A DNA stretch of 51,097 nt from Paludibacter sp. 221 (GCF_010501035.1 NZ_QVMH01000008.1:1-51097); one strand, 5' to 3'. Positions 18,098-27,224 are shown, counted from the stretch's first letter. Notes: generated by a model not told the origin, from the sequence alone. A program made the numbers and translations.

Positions 18098-18876
18098 AAG
18101 ATTTTACATTATCAGCATATAGGAATTTATTAATAGCCTTAAAAGAAAAAGGATACTTTTTTTTTACCTTTGAAGATTGGTGTGAGGGAAAAGCTAACGG
18201 TAAGTATATTATCTTACGTCATGATGTTGATTTAAAAGTAGAAAATTCTTTTGAAACAGCTAAAATAGAAAATTCTTTGAATATTCGTGCTACCTATTAT
18301 TTCCGAATTGTACCACAAAGTAATAAGCCAGAGTATATTCGTAAAATAGCAGAATTGGGACATGAAATTGCTTACCATTACGAAGATTTGGCCATTACTC
18401 AAGGAAATGTAGATGAAGGAATGAAACATTTTGAGAAGCAGTTGCAGTATTTTAGACAGTTCTATCCAGTTGTTACTGTTTGTATGCACGGAAGTCCTAC
18501 TTCTAAATATGATAACCGCACTCTCTGGACGAAATATAGCTACAAAGATTATGGGATAATCGGGGAGCCATATTTCGATTTTTTGAATGAGGAGAAGGGA
18601 GGAAATGTGTTGTACTTTACTGATACGGCCCGCATGTGGGATGGTGATAAATATAATGTGCGCGATAAAAGGATAGATTCATCGAAGTCAGTTCAACCTA
18701 TAATTCATACCACATTTGATTTTATTGATTGGATTGAAAAATCAGATAACCAGTTGCCGATTATGATTACTACGCATCCGCAGCGATGGACGGATAATAA
18801 ACTCGAATGGACAGTAGAACTGTTTTCCCAATCAATAAAAAATAAGATAAAGCAATTGTTTTTCGCTAATAAATAA
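18094..18876 (+). CDS. NodB-like polysaccharide deacetylase family protein
   Basis: This 260-residue protein contains ILRHDVDLKVE, the RHDVD version of the metal-binding motif of the NodB fold, and HEIAYHYEDL, which should provide the histidine ligands. It would remove an N-acetyl group from a sugar, possibly on the product of the preceding epimerase. The canonical C-terminal motifs are not obvious, so activity is uncertain. It is the last gene of the glycan operon, 43 bases before recF, and base composition rises towards the housekeeping level just beyond it. Confidence 0.72.
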   Translation: MKDFTLSAYRNLLIALKEKGYFFFTFEDWCEGKANGKYIILRHDVDLKVENSFETAKIENSLNIRATYYFRIVPQSNKPEYIRKIAELGHEIAYHYEDLAITQGNVDEGMKHFEKQLQYFRQFYPVVTVCMHGSPTSKYDNRTLWTKYSYKDYGIIGEPYFDFLNEEKGGNVLYFTDTARMWDGDKYNVRDKRIDSSKSVQPIIHTTFDFIDWIEKSDNQLPIMITTHPQRWTDNKLEWTVELFSQSIKNKIKQLFFANK

Positions 18877-18919
18877 GTGCTTACATGGGCTTCTATTTAA
18901 GTGTTTTGTCGGATAAGGT

Positions 18920-20011
18920 ATGCGTCTGAATTCATTGTCAATTATCAATTATAAGAATATTGAAGAGGCAGATTTGACTTTTTCTCCCAAGATAAATTGC
19001 TTTATAGGCAATAATGGGATGGGGAAAACGAATTTGCTTGATGCTATCTACTACCTTTCTTTTTGTAAAAGCTATTCTAATTCGATTGATTCTCAAAATA
19101 TTAGGCATGATGCTGATTTTTTTGTTATTCAGGGAAAATATGATGTTGACGGTGCTGCGGAGGATATTTATTGTGGGATGAAGCGTAGGCAGAAGAAGCA
19201 GTTCAGGCGTAATAAAAAAGACTACGAACGACTGTCTGACCATATTGGGCTACTCCCTTTAGTGCTTGTGTCGCCTGACGATTCAATACTGATAGGTGAG
19301 GGGAGTGACGAGCGTCGTAAGTTTGTTGATGGGGTAATCTCGCAGTACGACAAAAATTATCTACATCAGTTGCTACAATATAATAATGCTTTGAAACAAA
19401 GAAATGCGTTGTTGAAATTGGAAAATCCGGTGGATGATTCGCTTTTTGAAATATGGGAGGAGCAGATGGTGCTTCATGGCGCTTATATTAATGCCAGGCG
19501 GAGAGAGTTTGTTGATGAGTTTATTCCTATATTTCAGGATTTTTATTCTTTTATTTCCGAAGATAACGAGCAGGTTAGCTTAAGCTATATTTCGCAGTTT
19601 GATAAATACGATGTGAGCAGGCATATAGTCGAAACCCGCGCGCGCGACTTAGTTTTGGGTTACTCTACCTGTGGAATCCATAAGGATGATTTGGAAATGT
19701 TGCTCACCGGCTATCCGATAAAGCGTGTGGGGTCGCAGGGGCAGAACAAAACTTACCTGATATCGTTGAAACTGGCTCAATTTGATTTCCTTAAACGTGT
19801 TCATAAAAAAAATCCGCTACTTTTGTTGGATGATATTTTTGACAAACTGGACTCTGACCGGGTGCGAAAAATAGTAGAATTGGTTTCAAAGGATTCTTTC
19901 GGACAAATTTTCATAACAGACACTAACCGTAAACATCTGGATCAGATATTACTACAATTAGGACAGGAAAGCTCCATCTTCGAAGTGAAAAATGGTAAAA
20001 TAATGCAATAG
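18920..20011 (+). CDS. recF: DNA replication and repair protein RecF
   Basis: This 363-residue SMC-like ATPase helps load RecA at gapped DNA during recombinational repair. Walker A GNNGMGKT is at residues 30-37, the ABC-type signature GSQGQNK at 271-277 and Walker B PLLLLDDIFDKLD from 299. A RecF-typical block is LVSPDDSILIGEGSDERRKF near 116-135. The start ATG at 18920 gives the normal N-terminus MRLNSLSIINYKN. No dnaA or dnaN is adjacent. It stands directly downstream of the glycan operon with only 43 bases between. Confidence 0.95.
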   Translation: MRLNSLSIINYKNIEEADLTFSPKINCFIGNNGMGKTNLLDAIYYLSFCKSYSNSIDSQNIRHDADFFVIQGKYDVDGAAEDIYCGMKRRQKKQFRRNKKDYERLSDHIGLLPLVLVSPDDSILIGEGSDERRKFVDGVISQYDKNYLHQLLQYNNALKQRNALLKLENPVDDSLFEIWEEQMVLHGAYINARRREFVDEFIPIFQDFYSFISEDNEQVSLSYISQFDKYDVSRHIVETRARDLVLGYSTCGIHKDDLEMLLTGYPIKRVGSQGQNKTYLISLKLAQFDFLKRVHKKNPLLLLDDIFDKLDSDRVRKIVELVSKDSFGQIFITDTNRKHLDQILLQLGQESSIFEVKNGKIMQ

Positions 20012-20333
20012 TTTTTGATGCGTGTTTTTATTCAGTTGTATCTTTTTTGTTAATACTTGCCTTTGATACTTTTCTTTTTACGTTTTATTTGTTTAGTGTG
20101 AATTTTCTTTTTGGAAAATTTTCTCGCCGCCTGTATTTTTTAATTACATGTAAATTAGATGTTTGTAATTTTTTTTGGAAAACTTTGAACATTGTTGATA
20201 AGTTTGTTGTTTACTGTATTGTCGGTGAATGATATTTTATATAACATTGTACTTCGTTTTTCGAAGATGCATTTCTTGATATAAGGTTTTGATAATTAAT
20301 CTAATTTACATAATATAAAAAAAGAATAATCTG
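20012..20333. other. Intergenic region between recF and the class II ribonucleotide reductase gene
   Basis: This T-rich stretch holds a small hairpin at 20101-20120 (AATTTTC paired with GAAAATT) that may end recF transcription, and a 5-bp hairpin (CTTCG/CGAAG) near 20251-20265. I see no cobalamin riboswitch core, no palindromic NrdR-like boxes and no clear TAnnTTTG promoter. A 61-codon hydrophobic frame across it looks like chance. Confidence 0.4.
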
Positions 20334-22877
20334 ATGGAAAAAAAAGCTGTTTCTCCGGAAGAAGTCCAAAAGGCTACTTTGGATTATTTCAAAGGTGACG
20401 ATTTAGCTGCAAAGGTATGGGCTACAAAATATGCTTTGAAAGACTCATTTGGCAATACGTATGAGAAAAATCCGGACGACATGCATCGTCGTTTGGCAAA
20501 GGAGATTGCTAAAATTGAAAAAAAATATCCAAATGCTTTAAGTGAGAATGAGCTTTTTGAATTGTTCCGCAACTTCAAATACATAGTTCCGCAAGGTGGC
20601 CCTATGACGGGTATTGGGAACGAATATCAGATTGCATCTCTTTCAAACTGTTTTGTGATAGGATTTGATGCAAATTCGGATTCTTATGGAGCAATTATTA
20701 AGATTGACGAAGAGCAGGTTCAGTTGATGAAGCGTCGCGGAGGAGTTGGGCACGACCTTTCGCATATCCGCCCTAAGGGGTCGCCGGTGAAAAACTCGGC
20801 TTTGACTTCAACCGGTATTGTGCCGTTTATGGAGCGTTATTCAAACTCTACGCGCGAGGTAGCTCAAGATGGGCGTCGCGGAGCTTTGATGCTGTCGGTG
20901 TCGATAAAGCACCCTGATTCAGAGTCGTTTATTGATGCTAAAATGGAATCGGGTAAGGTAACGGGTGCTAATGTGTCTGTTAAGATTGACGATGATTTTA
21001 TGGATGCGGCCATCAACAATAAGGAGTATATGCAGCAGTATCCTATTTACTCGGATAACCCTACCAATAAGAAGGAAATCAATGCAAATGCCCTTTGGAA
21101 AAAAATAGTGCATAACGCATGGCAATCGGCAGAGCCGGGCATCCTGTTTTGGGATACGATAATTCGCGAGTCGGTGCCCGATTGTTATGCCGACTTGGGA
21201 TTCCGTACGGTTTCGACCAATCCGTGTGGCGAAATTCCGCTTTGTCCGTATGATAGCTGCCGGTTAATAGCCATTAACTTATACTCGTACGTGAAAAACC
21301 CTTTCACACCACAGGCTGAGTTCGATTTTGATTTGTATCAGAAGCATGTGGGTTATGCACAGCGTATAATGGACGATATTATCGACCTTGAGATGGAAAA
21401 GATAGATATGATTATCGAAAAGATAGAATCGGATCCGGAAGATAATGAAATTAAGAATACTGAGTATCAACTTTGGGAAAAAATCAGATATAAAACATTA
21501 CAGGGTCGCCGTACCGGAGTAGGTACTACAGCCGAGGGTGATATGCTTGCTGCTTTGGGGCTTCGTTACGGTACGGATGAGGCAACTGACTTTTCGGAAA
21601 AAGTGCATCGTGCTACGGCATTGGCAGCTTACCGTTCGTCGGTAGTTATGGCTAAAGAGCGCGGGGCTTTTGCTGTGTTCGACGCCGAGCGCGAGAAAAA
21701 TAATCCTTTCATAAACCGCCTGCGTGAAGCTGATCCGAAACTGTACGAAGATATGGTGAAGTACGGACGACGTAACATTGCGTGTCTGACAATTGCTCCT
21801 ACCGGAACTACCAGTATTATGACCCAGACTACATCGGGTATTGAACCGGTTTTTAAACCTGTGTATATGCGCCGGCGTAAGGTTAATCCTAATGACAAGG
21901 ATGTGCGTGTTGATTTTGTAGATGAAAATGGCGACTCGTGGGAAGAATATATCGTATTCCATCATAAGTTTGTTACATGGATGGAGGCGAATGGCTACGA
22001 TGCCTCAATGCATTATACCAAAGAGGAAATAGATGAGCTGGTTCAAAAATCTCCTTACTATAAGGCTACGGCCAACGATGTGGATTGGCTGAAAAAAGTG
22101 CAGATGCAAGGCCGTATCCAAAAATGGGTAGACCACTCGATAAGCGTCACCATAAACCTACCGAATGATGCGTCGGAAGAATTGGTAGGGCAACTTTACG
22201 AAGAGGCATGGAGAAGCGGCTGTAAGGGGGTAACGGTATATCGTGATGGTTCGCGCGCCGGTGTATTGGTCGAAGTGAAAGAGGAGAAAAAAGAGAGCGA
22301 CGAAAAAGAACATTGTTTCTGTTATAACGAAACCCAACTGAAACGTCCTAAAGAATTGGAGTGTGAAGTAGTCCGTTTTCAAAATGCAAAAGATAAATGG
22401 ATTGCGTTTGTAGGCTTGCTGGATGGGCGTCCTTACGAAATTTTCACCGGACTGTCGGATGATGACGAAGGTATTTTGCTTCCGAAATCGGTAACAAGTG
22501 GGAAAATCATCAAGGTGGTTGACGAAGATGGAAATAAACGGTATGACTTCCAGTTCTCGAACAAGCGTGGCTTTAAAACTACGGTAGAGGGACTGTCTCA
22601 TAAATTTGATAAAGAGTTCTGGAACTATGCGAAACTCATTTCGGGCGTATTGCGTTACGGTATGCCTATCGATCAGGTGATAAAACTTGTATCGGGGCTT
22701 CAGTTGGACAGCGAATCTATCAATACGTGGAAAAATGGGGTTGAACGTGCATTGAAAAAATATATTCCTGACGGAAAACCGAGCGACCAGCTATGTCCGC
22801 ACTGTAAAGAGGGCAACCTTATATATCAGGAGGGATGCTTGCGTTGCGAGTCGTGCGGATATTCCCGCTGCGGATAA
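20334..22877 (+). CDS. nrdJ: Adenosylcobalamin-dependent (class II) ribonucleotide reductase
   Basis: This 847-residue enzyme reduces ribonucleotides to deoxyribonucleotides using a cobalamin-derived radical, without oxygen. The active-site cysteine region NPCGE is at residues 296-300, the partner reductive cysteine is likely C106 (LSNCFV), and the ten-stranded barrel motifs GRRTGVGTTAEGD and APTGTTSIMTQT are present. The C-terminus carries a zinc-ribbon-like segment with CPHC, then CESCGYSRC, which probably shuttles reducing power. Length is usual for the NrdJ type. No B12 riboswitch is evident upstream. Confidence 0.93.
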   Translation: MEKKAVSPEEVQKATLDYFKGDDLAAKVWATKYALKDSFGNTYEKNPDDMHRRLAKEIAKIEKKYPNALSENELFELFRNFKYIVPQGGPMTGIGNEYQIASLSNCFVIGFDANSDSYGAIIKIDEEQVQLMKRRGGVGHDLSHIRPKGSPVKNSALTSTGIVPFMERYSNSTREVAQDGRRGALMLSVSIKHPDSESFIDAKMESGKVTGANVSVKIDDDFMDAAINNKEYMQQYPIYSDNPTNKKEINANALWKKIVHNAWQSAEPGILFWDTIIRESVPDCYADLGFRTVSTNPCGEIPLCPYDSCRLIAINLYSYVKNPFTPQAEFDFDLYQKHVGYAQRIMDDIIDLEMEKIDMIIEKIESDPEDNEIKNTEYQLWEKIRYKTLQGRRTGVGTTAEGDMLAALGLRYGTDEATDFSEKVHRATALAAYRSSVVMAKERGAFAVFDAEREKNNPFINRLREADPKLYEDMVKYGRRNIACLTIAPTGTTSIMTQTTSGIEPVFKPVYMRRRKVNPNDKDVRVDFVDENGDSWEEYIVFHHKFVTWMEANGYDASMHYTKEEIDELVQKSPYYKATANDVDWLKKVQMQGRIQKWVDHSISVTINLPNDASEELVGQLYEEAWRSGCKGVTVYRDGSRAGVLVEVKEEKKESDEKEHCFCYNETQLKRPKELECEVVRFQNAKDKWIAFVGLLDGRPYEIFTGLSDDDEGILLPKSVTSGKIIKVVDEDGNKRYDFQFSNKRGFKTTVEGLSHKFDKEFWNYAKLISGVLRYGMPIDQVIKLVSGLQLDSESINTWKNGVERALKKYIPDGKPSDQLCPHCKEGNLIYQEGCLRCESCGYSRCG

Positions 22878-22908
22878 AATATGGTGGATGCGATATCCGT
22901 AAAATATA

Positions 22909-22944
22909 AAACATGCAAAATAATGAGTTTTGCATGTTTTTTTT
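22909..22944 (+). terminator. Rho-independent terminator after nrdJ
   Basis: A perfect 12-bp stem (AAACATGCAAAA at 22909-22920 and its complement at 22928-22939) with a 7-base loop is followed by a T tract. It lies 31 bases after the nrdJ stop codon. Confidence 0.88.
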
Positions 22945-22999
22945 GTTATTTTAGCGGGCTGAAATAGAATGTAGTTAACAAATAAATATTAAGTTGTAT

Positions 23000-23854
23000 A
23001 TGAAGAAGTTTATTTTCGTTTTTATTAGTCTTTTTGTATTGAACGCGTGCGAACAAATTCAGAAAACATTTGATAATGTGGCAGGATTGAAAGAAGCATT
23101 AACCATAGGCTCAAAAACCGCTTCGACCCTTTTGGGTACAGAAAATGGTTATCTGCTTGATAGTGCCGTTAAAATTTTGCTGCCGGAGCAAGCTCAAACT
23201 GCTCTGAACGCAATTAAAACAGTACAAGGATATACCAGTAATCCCGCTGTTTCGGGTTTGATAAAGGCTGTAGGGTTGGATATACCTACTGATTTTAGCG
23301 AAGTTTTGACTACTGCTATCAATCGCTCGGCCGAGGACGCTGCTCCTAAAGCTGCGGGTATTTTTGCCAATACCATTAAAAATATTAATATCCTTGATGC
23401 GGCAAGCCTTTTGTTTTCTCCTAATAAGACGGCGGCTACCGATTATCTGGAAAAAAACACATACTCCGATTTGCAAGGCACTTTTGGTAGTGTAATAAGC
23501 GAGTCGCTTAGTAAAATAGCTGTAGGTATTGGTGGTTCGTCGTCATCGTCGCCGGCTAAAAGTGCTACAGCAAGCTTGAATGTGTTGGAAGCGTGGGATT
23601 ATTTTACTACTCAGAACAATAATGTAGTAAGTTACTTAGACAATAATCCGTTAATAAAAACTGTTGTAGTAGCACTTGTACCCGAAGCGGCAAATATCAA
23701 AACGATAGAAACCGACCTTGGTGCTTATGTTACAGGAAAAGCATTGGACGGATTATTCCTTAAAGTGGGAGAGCAGGAAACAAAAATCAGAACAGACGCA
23801 AGTGCCCGCACAAGCGAATTGTTGCAAGATGTATTCGGACAATTGGATAATTAA
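23000..23854 (+). CDS. DUF4197 family lipoprotein
   Basis: This protein of 284 residues begins with a short lysine-led signal peptide and a lipobox (VLNAC, cysteine near residue 17), so it should be a lipoprotein anchored in an envelope membrane. The mature part is mostly helical, rich in Ala, Ser and Thr, and matches what I know of DUF4197: repeated helices with FSEVLTTAINRSAEDAAPKA and a C-terminal GKALDGLFLKVGEQE block. The function of DUF4197 is unknown. The ATG at 23000 is preferred to a TTG two codons upstream because it starts directly with MKK. It has its own transcription unit between two terminators. Confidence 0.82.
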   Translation: MKKFIFVFISLFVLNACEQIQKTFDNVAGLKEALTIGSKTASTLLGTENGYLLDSAVKILLPEQAQTALNAIKTVQGYTSNPAVSGLIKAVGLDIPTDFSEVLTTAINRSAEDAAPKAAGIFANTIKNINILDAASLLFSPNKTAATDYLEKNTYSDLQGTFGSVISESLSKIAVGIGGSSSSSPAKSATASLNVLEAWDYFTTQNNNVVSYLDNNPLIKTVVVALVPEAANIKTIETDLGAYVTGKALDGLFLKVGEQETKIRTDASARTSELLQDVFGQLDN

Positions 23855-23886
23855 GGTTTCGGTTTTTAATCTGAAATGATAAAAAG

Positions 23887-23925
23887 AAGGCTGCTAAATT
23901 TCTGAAATTTAGCAGCCTTTAAAAT
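23887..23925. terminator. Bidirectional terminator between convergent genes
   Basis: A perfect 15-bp stem (AAGGCTGCTAAATTT at 23887-23901, complement at 23905-23919) with a 3-base loop. It is flanked by A/T-rich sequence on both sides, including AAAAAG on the left (a U tract for minus-strand transcripts). It serves the DUF4197 gene (+) and the ferredoxin gene (-). Confidence 0.9.
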
Positions 23926-23947
23926 TTTGTAAATTGTTAATGCTCGA

Positions 23948-24115
23948 TTATGCCGGGTGAATTGCCTCTGAAGGACAAACATCTGCGCAAGTTCCACAAT
24001 CAGTACATACATCAGCATCGATAACATAAATATCGCCTTCTGAAATTGCATCAACAGGACACTCGCTTATACAAGAACCGCAAGCAATACAATCTTCTGT
24101 AATTACGTAAGCCAT
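23948..24115 (-). CDS. 2[4Fe-4S] ferredoxin, 55 residues
   Basis: This small protein starts MAYVITEDCIACGSCISECP and has a second cluster motif CTDCGTCADVCPSEAI. The two CxxCxxCxxxCP motifs are those of clostridial-type ferredoxins that bind two [4Fe-4S] clusters and carry low-potential electrons. In anaerobes such proteins serve pyruvate:ferredoxin oxidoreductase, Rnf and Nfn; the window also encodes NfnAB. A strong Bacteroides-type promoter stands upstream and a terminator downstream, so it is an independent unit. Length is typical for the family. Confidence 0.95.
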   Translation of the reverse strand: MAYVITEDCIACGSCISECPVDAISEGDIYVIDADVCTDCGTCADVCPSEAIHPA

Positions 24116-24155
24116 TTTGAAATTTAAATTTGTTTGTTAATACTAATTAGTGTCG

Positions 24156-24186
24156 CAAATTTATAACAAAAATCTGCGTTCGCAAA
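24156..24186 (-). promoter_or_regulatory. Bacteroides-type promoter of the ferredoxin gene
   Basis: On the minus strand TTTG (complement of 24183-24186), a 19-base spacer and TAAATTTG (complement of 24156-24163) match the Bacteroides consensus TTTG-N19-21-TAnnTTTG exactly. The start codon lies about 40 bases downstream. Confidence 0.75.
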
Positions 24187-24252
24187 AACTTTTCCTGTTT
24201 TTTGCCTATTATTTTATGAATAAGAGAGAGTATTATAAATGTTTGTCTGTTT

Positions 24253-24435
24253 TTATTCTCGATATTCCCTGTATCCCTCTTTTTTGACCCCTCCAATCAG
24301 TTGGTTGCAAACGTAGATGTCAACAGCGTGCCGTTTGAAGTTTTCCCATCTTTCTTTGTTTTTTGTAGAAGAGAATGAGACGTAATCTATTTTTTGTAAA
24401 AAAAAGCTCTTTCTGCTTTTTGGGCTGATATCCTT
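24253..24435 (-). pseudogene. Possible gene remnant (60 codons without ATG)
   Basis: On the minus strand an open frame of 60 codons between stops ends at a TAA (24253-24255). Its translation has a protein-like composition, including KERWENFKRHAVDIYVCNQL and GGVKKEGYREYRE. There is no ATG, GTG or TTG near its beginning, so it looks like the tail of a decayed gene rather than an intact one. It could also be chance. The remainder of the gap 24116-24550 holds the ferredoxin promoter and a helicase promoter, and nothing else that I can see. Confidence 0.22.
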
Positions 24436-24512
24436 TTAGTTAATAATACAACAAAAATTATAAGATTTTTGTTTTCGTCACCCTCGGTTTAAAATAATTG
24501 ATTGTTTTATAT

Positions 24513-24520
24513 TACTTTTG
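24513..24520 (+). promoter_or_regulatory. Candidate -7 element for the helicase gene
   Basis: TACTTTTG matches the Bacteroides TAnnTTTG -7 box. No good -33 TTTG is seen at the right distance. Transcription would begin about 24527, which places the TTG at 24518 inside the promoter and supports the ATG at 24551 as the true start of the helicase gene. Confidence 0.45.
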
Positions 24521-24550
24521 TCTTCTGAATTTGTTAAAGTTGATGATATT

Positions 24551-27031
24551 ATGGAGCCAGTTTCTTCTTTCTACCGTTTTGCCAGTGAGTTTGCATTATA
24601 CACTAATCGAAGTATTTTTTTGACAGGAAAAGCCGGAACGGGCAAAACTACTTTCCTGCACAGGTTAAAAGAAGAAACAAAAAAGCAGATGGCTGTGGTA
24701 GCACCTACCGGAGTAGCTGCCATTAATGCCGGTGGTACTACCATGCACTCGTTTTTTCAGCTTCCTTTTGCCCCTTTTATACCCACCCCCGAAGGCAGGA
24801 AAGAACTGATAGGAAAGGTGCATATGCACGGCTTCCGCCGAAAGGTGTTGCAGGAGCTCGAACTGCTTGTTATTGATGAGATAAGTATGGTGCGTGCCGA
24901 TGTACTTGATGCGGTTGACACTATTCTGCGCCATTTTCGCTACCGTTACAACGAGCCGTTTGGAGGTGTGCAGTTGATATTTATTGGTGATATGTTTCAG
25001 CTCTCTCCCGTAACTACTGAGGCCGAGTGGAAACTGCTGTCGGAGCATTATCCAAGTCCTTATTTCTTCGATAGTCAGGTTATAGGATTGCAGCCTCCGC
25101 TTTATATCGAGTTGGACAAAATATACCGCCAGTCGAATGCCGATTTTATCCGTGTTCTGAACGAGGTGCGGAATAATTGCCTGTCGGCAGACGGGCTGAA
25201 GCTGCTGCAAAGCCGGTATAATCCGAGGTTTCGGCCTTCTCAGGATGATACGTACATAACTCTTACTACGCATAACTACAAAGCCGATAGTATAAATACA
25301 GTAGAGCTAAAGAAACTACGCGGCAAGACTTACACCTTTGAGGCAGAGGTGAAAGGAGAATATCCTGAGAAAATATATCCTACCGACAAGTCGCTTGAGC
25401 TTAAAATAGGGGCTAAAGTGATGTTTATAAAAAACGATGCTGAAACCCCGCGTCGTTATTATAATGGCAAAATAGGTGTGATAGAGGATATAAACAAGGA
25501 AGATGGCATATTGATAAAATGTCCTGAAGATGATGAACTTATCAGCTTGCATCGTGATGTGTGGCGTAATATCCGCTATAATGCAAACCCGAATACCAAG
25601 CAAATAGAGGAGGAGGAGCTGGGCGAATTTATTCAATATCCGCTCCGGCTGGCATGGGCTATAACGATACACAAGAGCCAGGGATTGACTTTTGATAAGG
25701 CTGTGATTGATGCCGGCGATGCTTTTGTGTCGGGGCAGGTGTATGTTGCCCTGAGCCGCTGTCGTTCGCTGGAAGGGATGGTGCTGCTTAGTAAAATAAA
25801 TCCACACTCTATTCAGAACGACTCGAAGATTCTGAATTACGAGCAGAATAAGCTACATGAGAACATCTTGGAAAAACAGCTCGAAGAATCTAAAAGACTG
25901 TATCGCAGGTTTGTTTTACATTCGTTGTTTGAGTTTTCCAATCTCGAAGGGCAGGCATTGTACCTGCTGAATACTACGAGGGAGCTGGAATCGTGGTTTA
26001 ATGAGGAAACGATACCTTATTTACAAAGTATCTTACAGCAGATAAAAGAAGTGCGCGAAGTTGCGATTAAATTCCAGTCGCAGCTTCAAAAAATTCAGAA
26101 TGAAAGTCCGGTCGACGAAGGCTTTATGCAAAGCCGTATAAACTCGGCATCAAAGTTTTTTATAGAAAAACTGGATGAGCTTCTGGTGTTCTTAAATGAC
26201 TGCCCTGTGGTTTGCGAAGGTAAAAAGCATGCGAACGAATTTAATGATTCCATGAAAACATTATTTGCTAATGTGTCTCAAAAGTGCTTTTTACTGGATG
26301 GGTTGAAAGACGAGTTTGGAGTAGAGGATTATTTTATCCTTAAAAACACCTTTATTGTACCTGAGTTCGAAATTGATTCTTATACTAAAAATGCTCCTGT
26401 GAAATCCTCCACGGGCACATATCACCCTGAGTTATACAAGAATCTGACTTTGCTCAGAAATGAATTGTGCGAGCGGTATGATGTTGCGCCCCACCAGATA
26501 GCCCGAGCAAAAACACTGATAGAAATATCAAATTTCCTTCCATTGACAGAGAAAGAGTTGCTGCAAATAAAGAGTTTCGGGCCGACTAAGGTGCAGAAAT
26601 ATGGCAGTGAGTTTCTGAATGTGCTTCAAGCGTATTGCAGTGAGAATAATCTGACTTCGCAAATGTACAAGAAAGAGGCAAGTAAGCCGAGAAAATCAAA
26701 AAAGACTACAGAAAAGAAATCTAAACCAATAAAGGTTGACAGCAAGCAGGTGACTTTGGACTTGTATCTGCATGGGAAAAATATAAATGAAATAGCAGAG
26801 GAGCGTGGGCTGGCCATATCTACTATTGTAACGCATTTGATAGATTTTATTGATTTTGAAGTAAATGTCCGTGACTTTATTTCGGACGAAAGATTCGAAG
26901 AGACCCTGAAAATTGTGGAAAAGGCGGAGAAAAAGAAACAGTCGTTTTATGTTAAGTTAAAAGATTTCCTTTCTCCGGTAGAGTTGCAATTCTTCATGGC
27001 ATGGCGGCGGAGGCAGTTTGCGCAAAAATAA
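24551..27031 (+). CDS. PIF1-like helicase with HRDC and C-terminal HTH domains
   Basis: This protein of about 826 residues is a superfamily 1B DNA helicase. Walker A GKAGTGKT is at residues 26-33, followed by VAPTGVAAINAGGTTMHSFF, the Walker B region LLVIDEISMVRAD, IFIGDMFQLSPV and the C-terminal helicase motif ITIHKSQGLTFDKA with VYVALSRCRS. A later block (LYKNLTLLRNELCERYDVAP to about residue 710) is an HRDC domain, a lysine-rich linker follows, and the last 80 residues form an HTH_40-like domain (NINEIAEERGLAISTIVTHL). This combination is common in Bacteroidales; its cellular role, presumably in DNA repair, is not defined. An upstream TTG at 24518 is rejected as start because it lies in a promoter box. 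Confidence 0.88.
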   Translation: MEPVSSFYRFASEFALYTNRSIFLTGKAGTGKTTFLHRLKEETKKQMAVVAPTGVAAINAGGTTMHSFFQLPFAPFIPTPEGRKELIGKVHMHGFRRKVLQELELLVIDEISMVRADVLDAVDTILRHFRYRYNEPFGGVQLIFIGDMFQLSPVTTEAEWKLLSEHYPSPYFFDSQVIGLQPPLYIELDKIYRQSNADFIRVLNEVRNNCLSADGLKLLQSRYNPRFRPSQDDTYITLTTHNYKADSINTVELKKLRGKTYTFEAEVKGEYPEKIYPTDKSLELKIGAKVMFIKNDAETPRRYYNGKIGVIEDINKEDGILIKCPEDDELISLHRDVWRNIRYNANPNTKQIEEEELGEFIQYPLRLAWAITIHKSQGLTFDKAVIDAGDAFVSGQVYVALSRCRSLEGMVLLSKINPHSIQNDSKILNYEQNKLHENILEKQLEESKRLYRRFVLHSLFEFSNLEGQALYLLNTTRELESWFNEETIPYLQSILQQIKEVREVAIKFQSQLQKIQNESPVDEGFMQSRINSASKFFIEKLDELLVFLNDCPVVCEGKKHANEFNDSMKTLFANVSQKCFLLDGLKDEFGVEDYFILKNTFIVPEFEIDSYTKNAPVKSSTGTYHPELYKNLTLLRNELCERYDVAPHQIARAKTLIEISNFLPLTEKELLQIKSFGPTKVQKYGSEFLNVLQAYCSENNLTSQMYKKEASKPRKSKKTTEKKSKPIKVDSKQVTLDLYLHGKNINEIAEERGLAISTIVTHLIDFIDFEVNVRDFISDERFEETLKIVEKAEKKKQSFYVKLKDFLSPVELQFFMAWRRRQFAQK

Positions 27032-27145
27032 GGTTTTTATCTAATAAAGAAAAGAGAATCAATCACTTTGGCTGGTTTTATTTTGCACGGGTTTTCTATT
27101 TGGATACTTTAATGTCAATTATGACCTTTATTCTATCATTTTTAT

Positions 27146-27153
27146 TATCTTTG
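27146..27153 (+). promoter_or_regulatory. -7 element of the fabD promoter
   Basis: TATCTTTG matches TAnnTTTG. The -33 region is weak. Transcription from here would give a leader of about 65 bases containing two overlapping hairpins at 27165-27203. Confidence 0.5.
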
Positions 27154-27164
27154 CACCCCGTATG

Positions 27165-27203
27165 CCTGAATGTAATGTGAATCATTCAGGTATTCATCAC
27201 ATT
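27165..27203 (+). other. Overlapping inverted repeats in the fabD leader
   Basis: CCTGAATG (27165-27172) pairs perfectly with CATTCAGG (27183-27190). The loop segment AATGTGAAT (27174-27182) can instead pair with ATTCATCACATT (27192-27203) with a 3-base bulge. The two helices exclude each other, as in a simple RNA switch, or the perfect pair may be a protein operator just downstream of the -7 box. Confidence 0.4.
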
Positions 27204-27224
27204 AAAAAATAATAAGTTAATATA

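Noticed and set aside
20047-20232. 61-codon hydrophobic frame between recF and nrdJ
   Set aside because: It is T-rich, starts with TTG, has no ribosome site or promoter, and its composition follows from the T content alone.
20012-20333. Possible cobalamin riboswitch before the B12-dependent ribonucleotide reductase
   Set aside because: No B12-box-like core (GCCACTG type) or the expected set of paired elements is visible in this T-rich gap.
24518-24550. TTG at 24518 as start of the helicase gene
   Set aside because: The TTG is the end of a TACTTTTG promoter box, so transcription would begin downstream of it; the ATG at 24551 is the better start.
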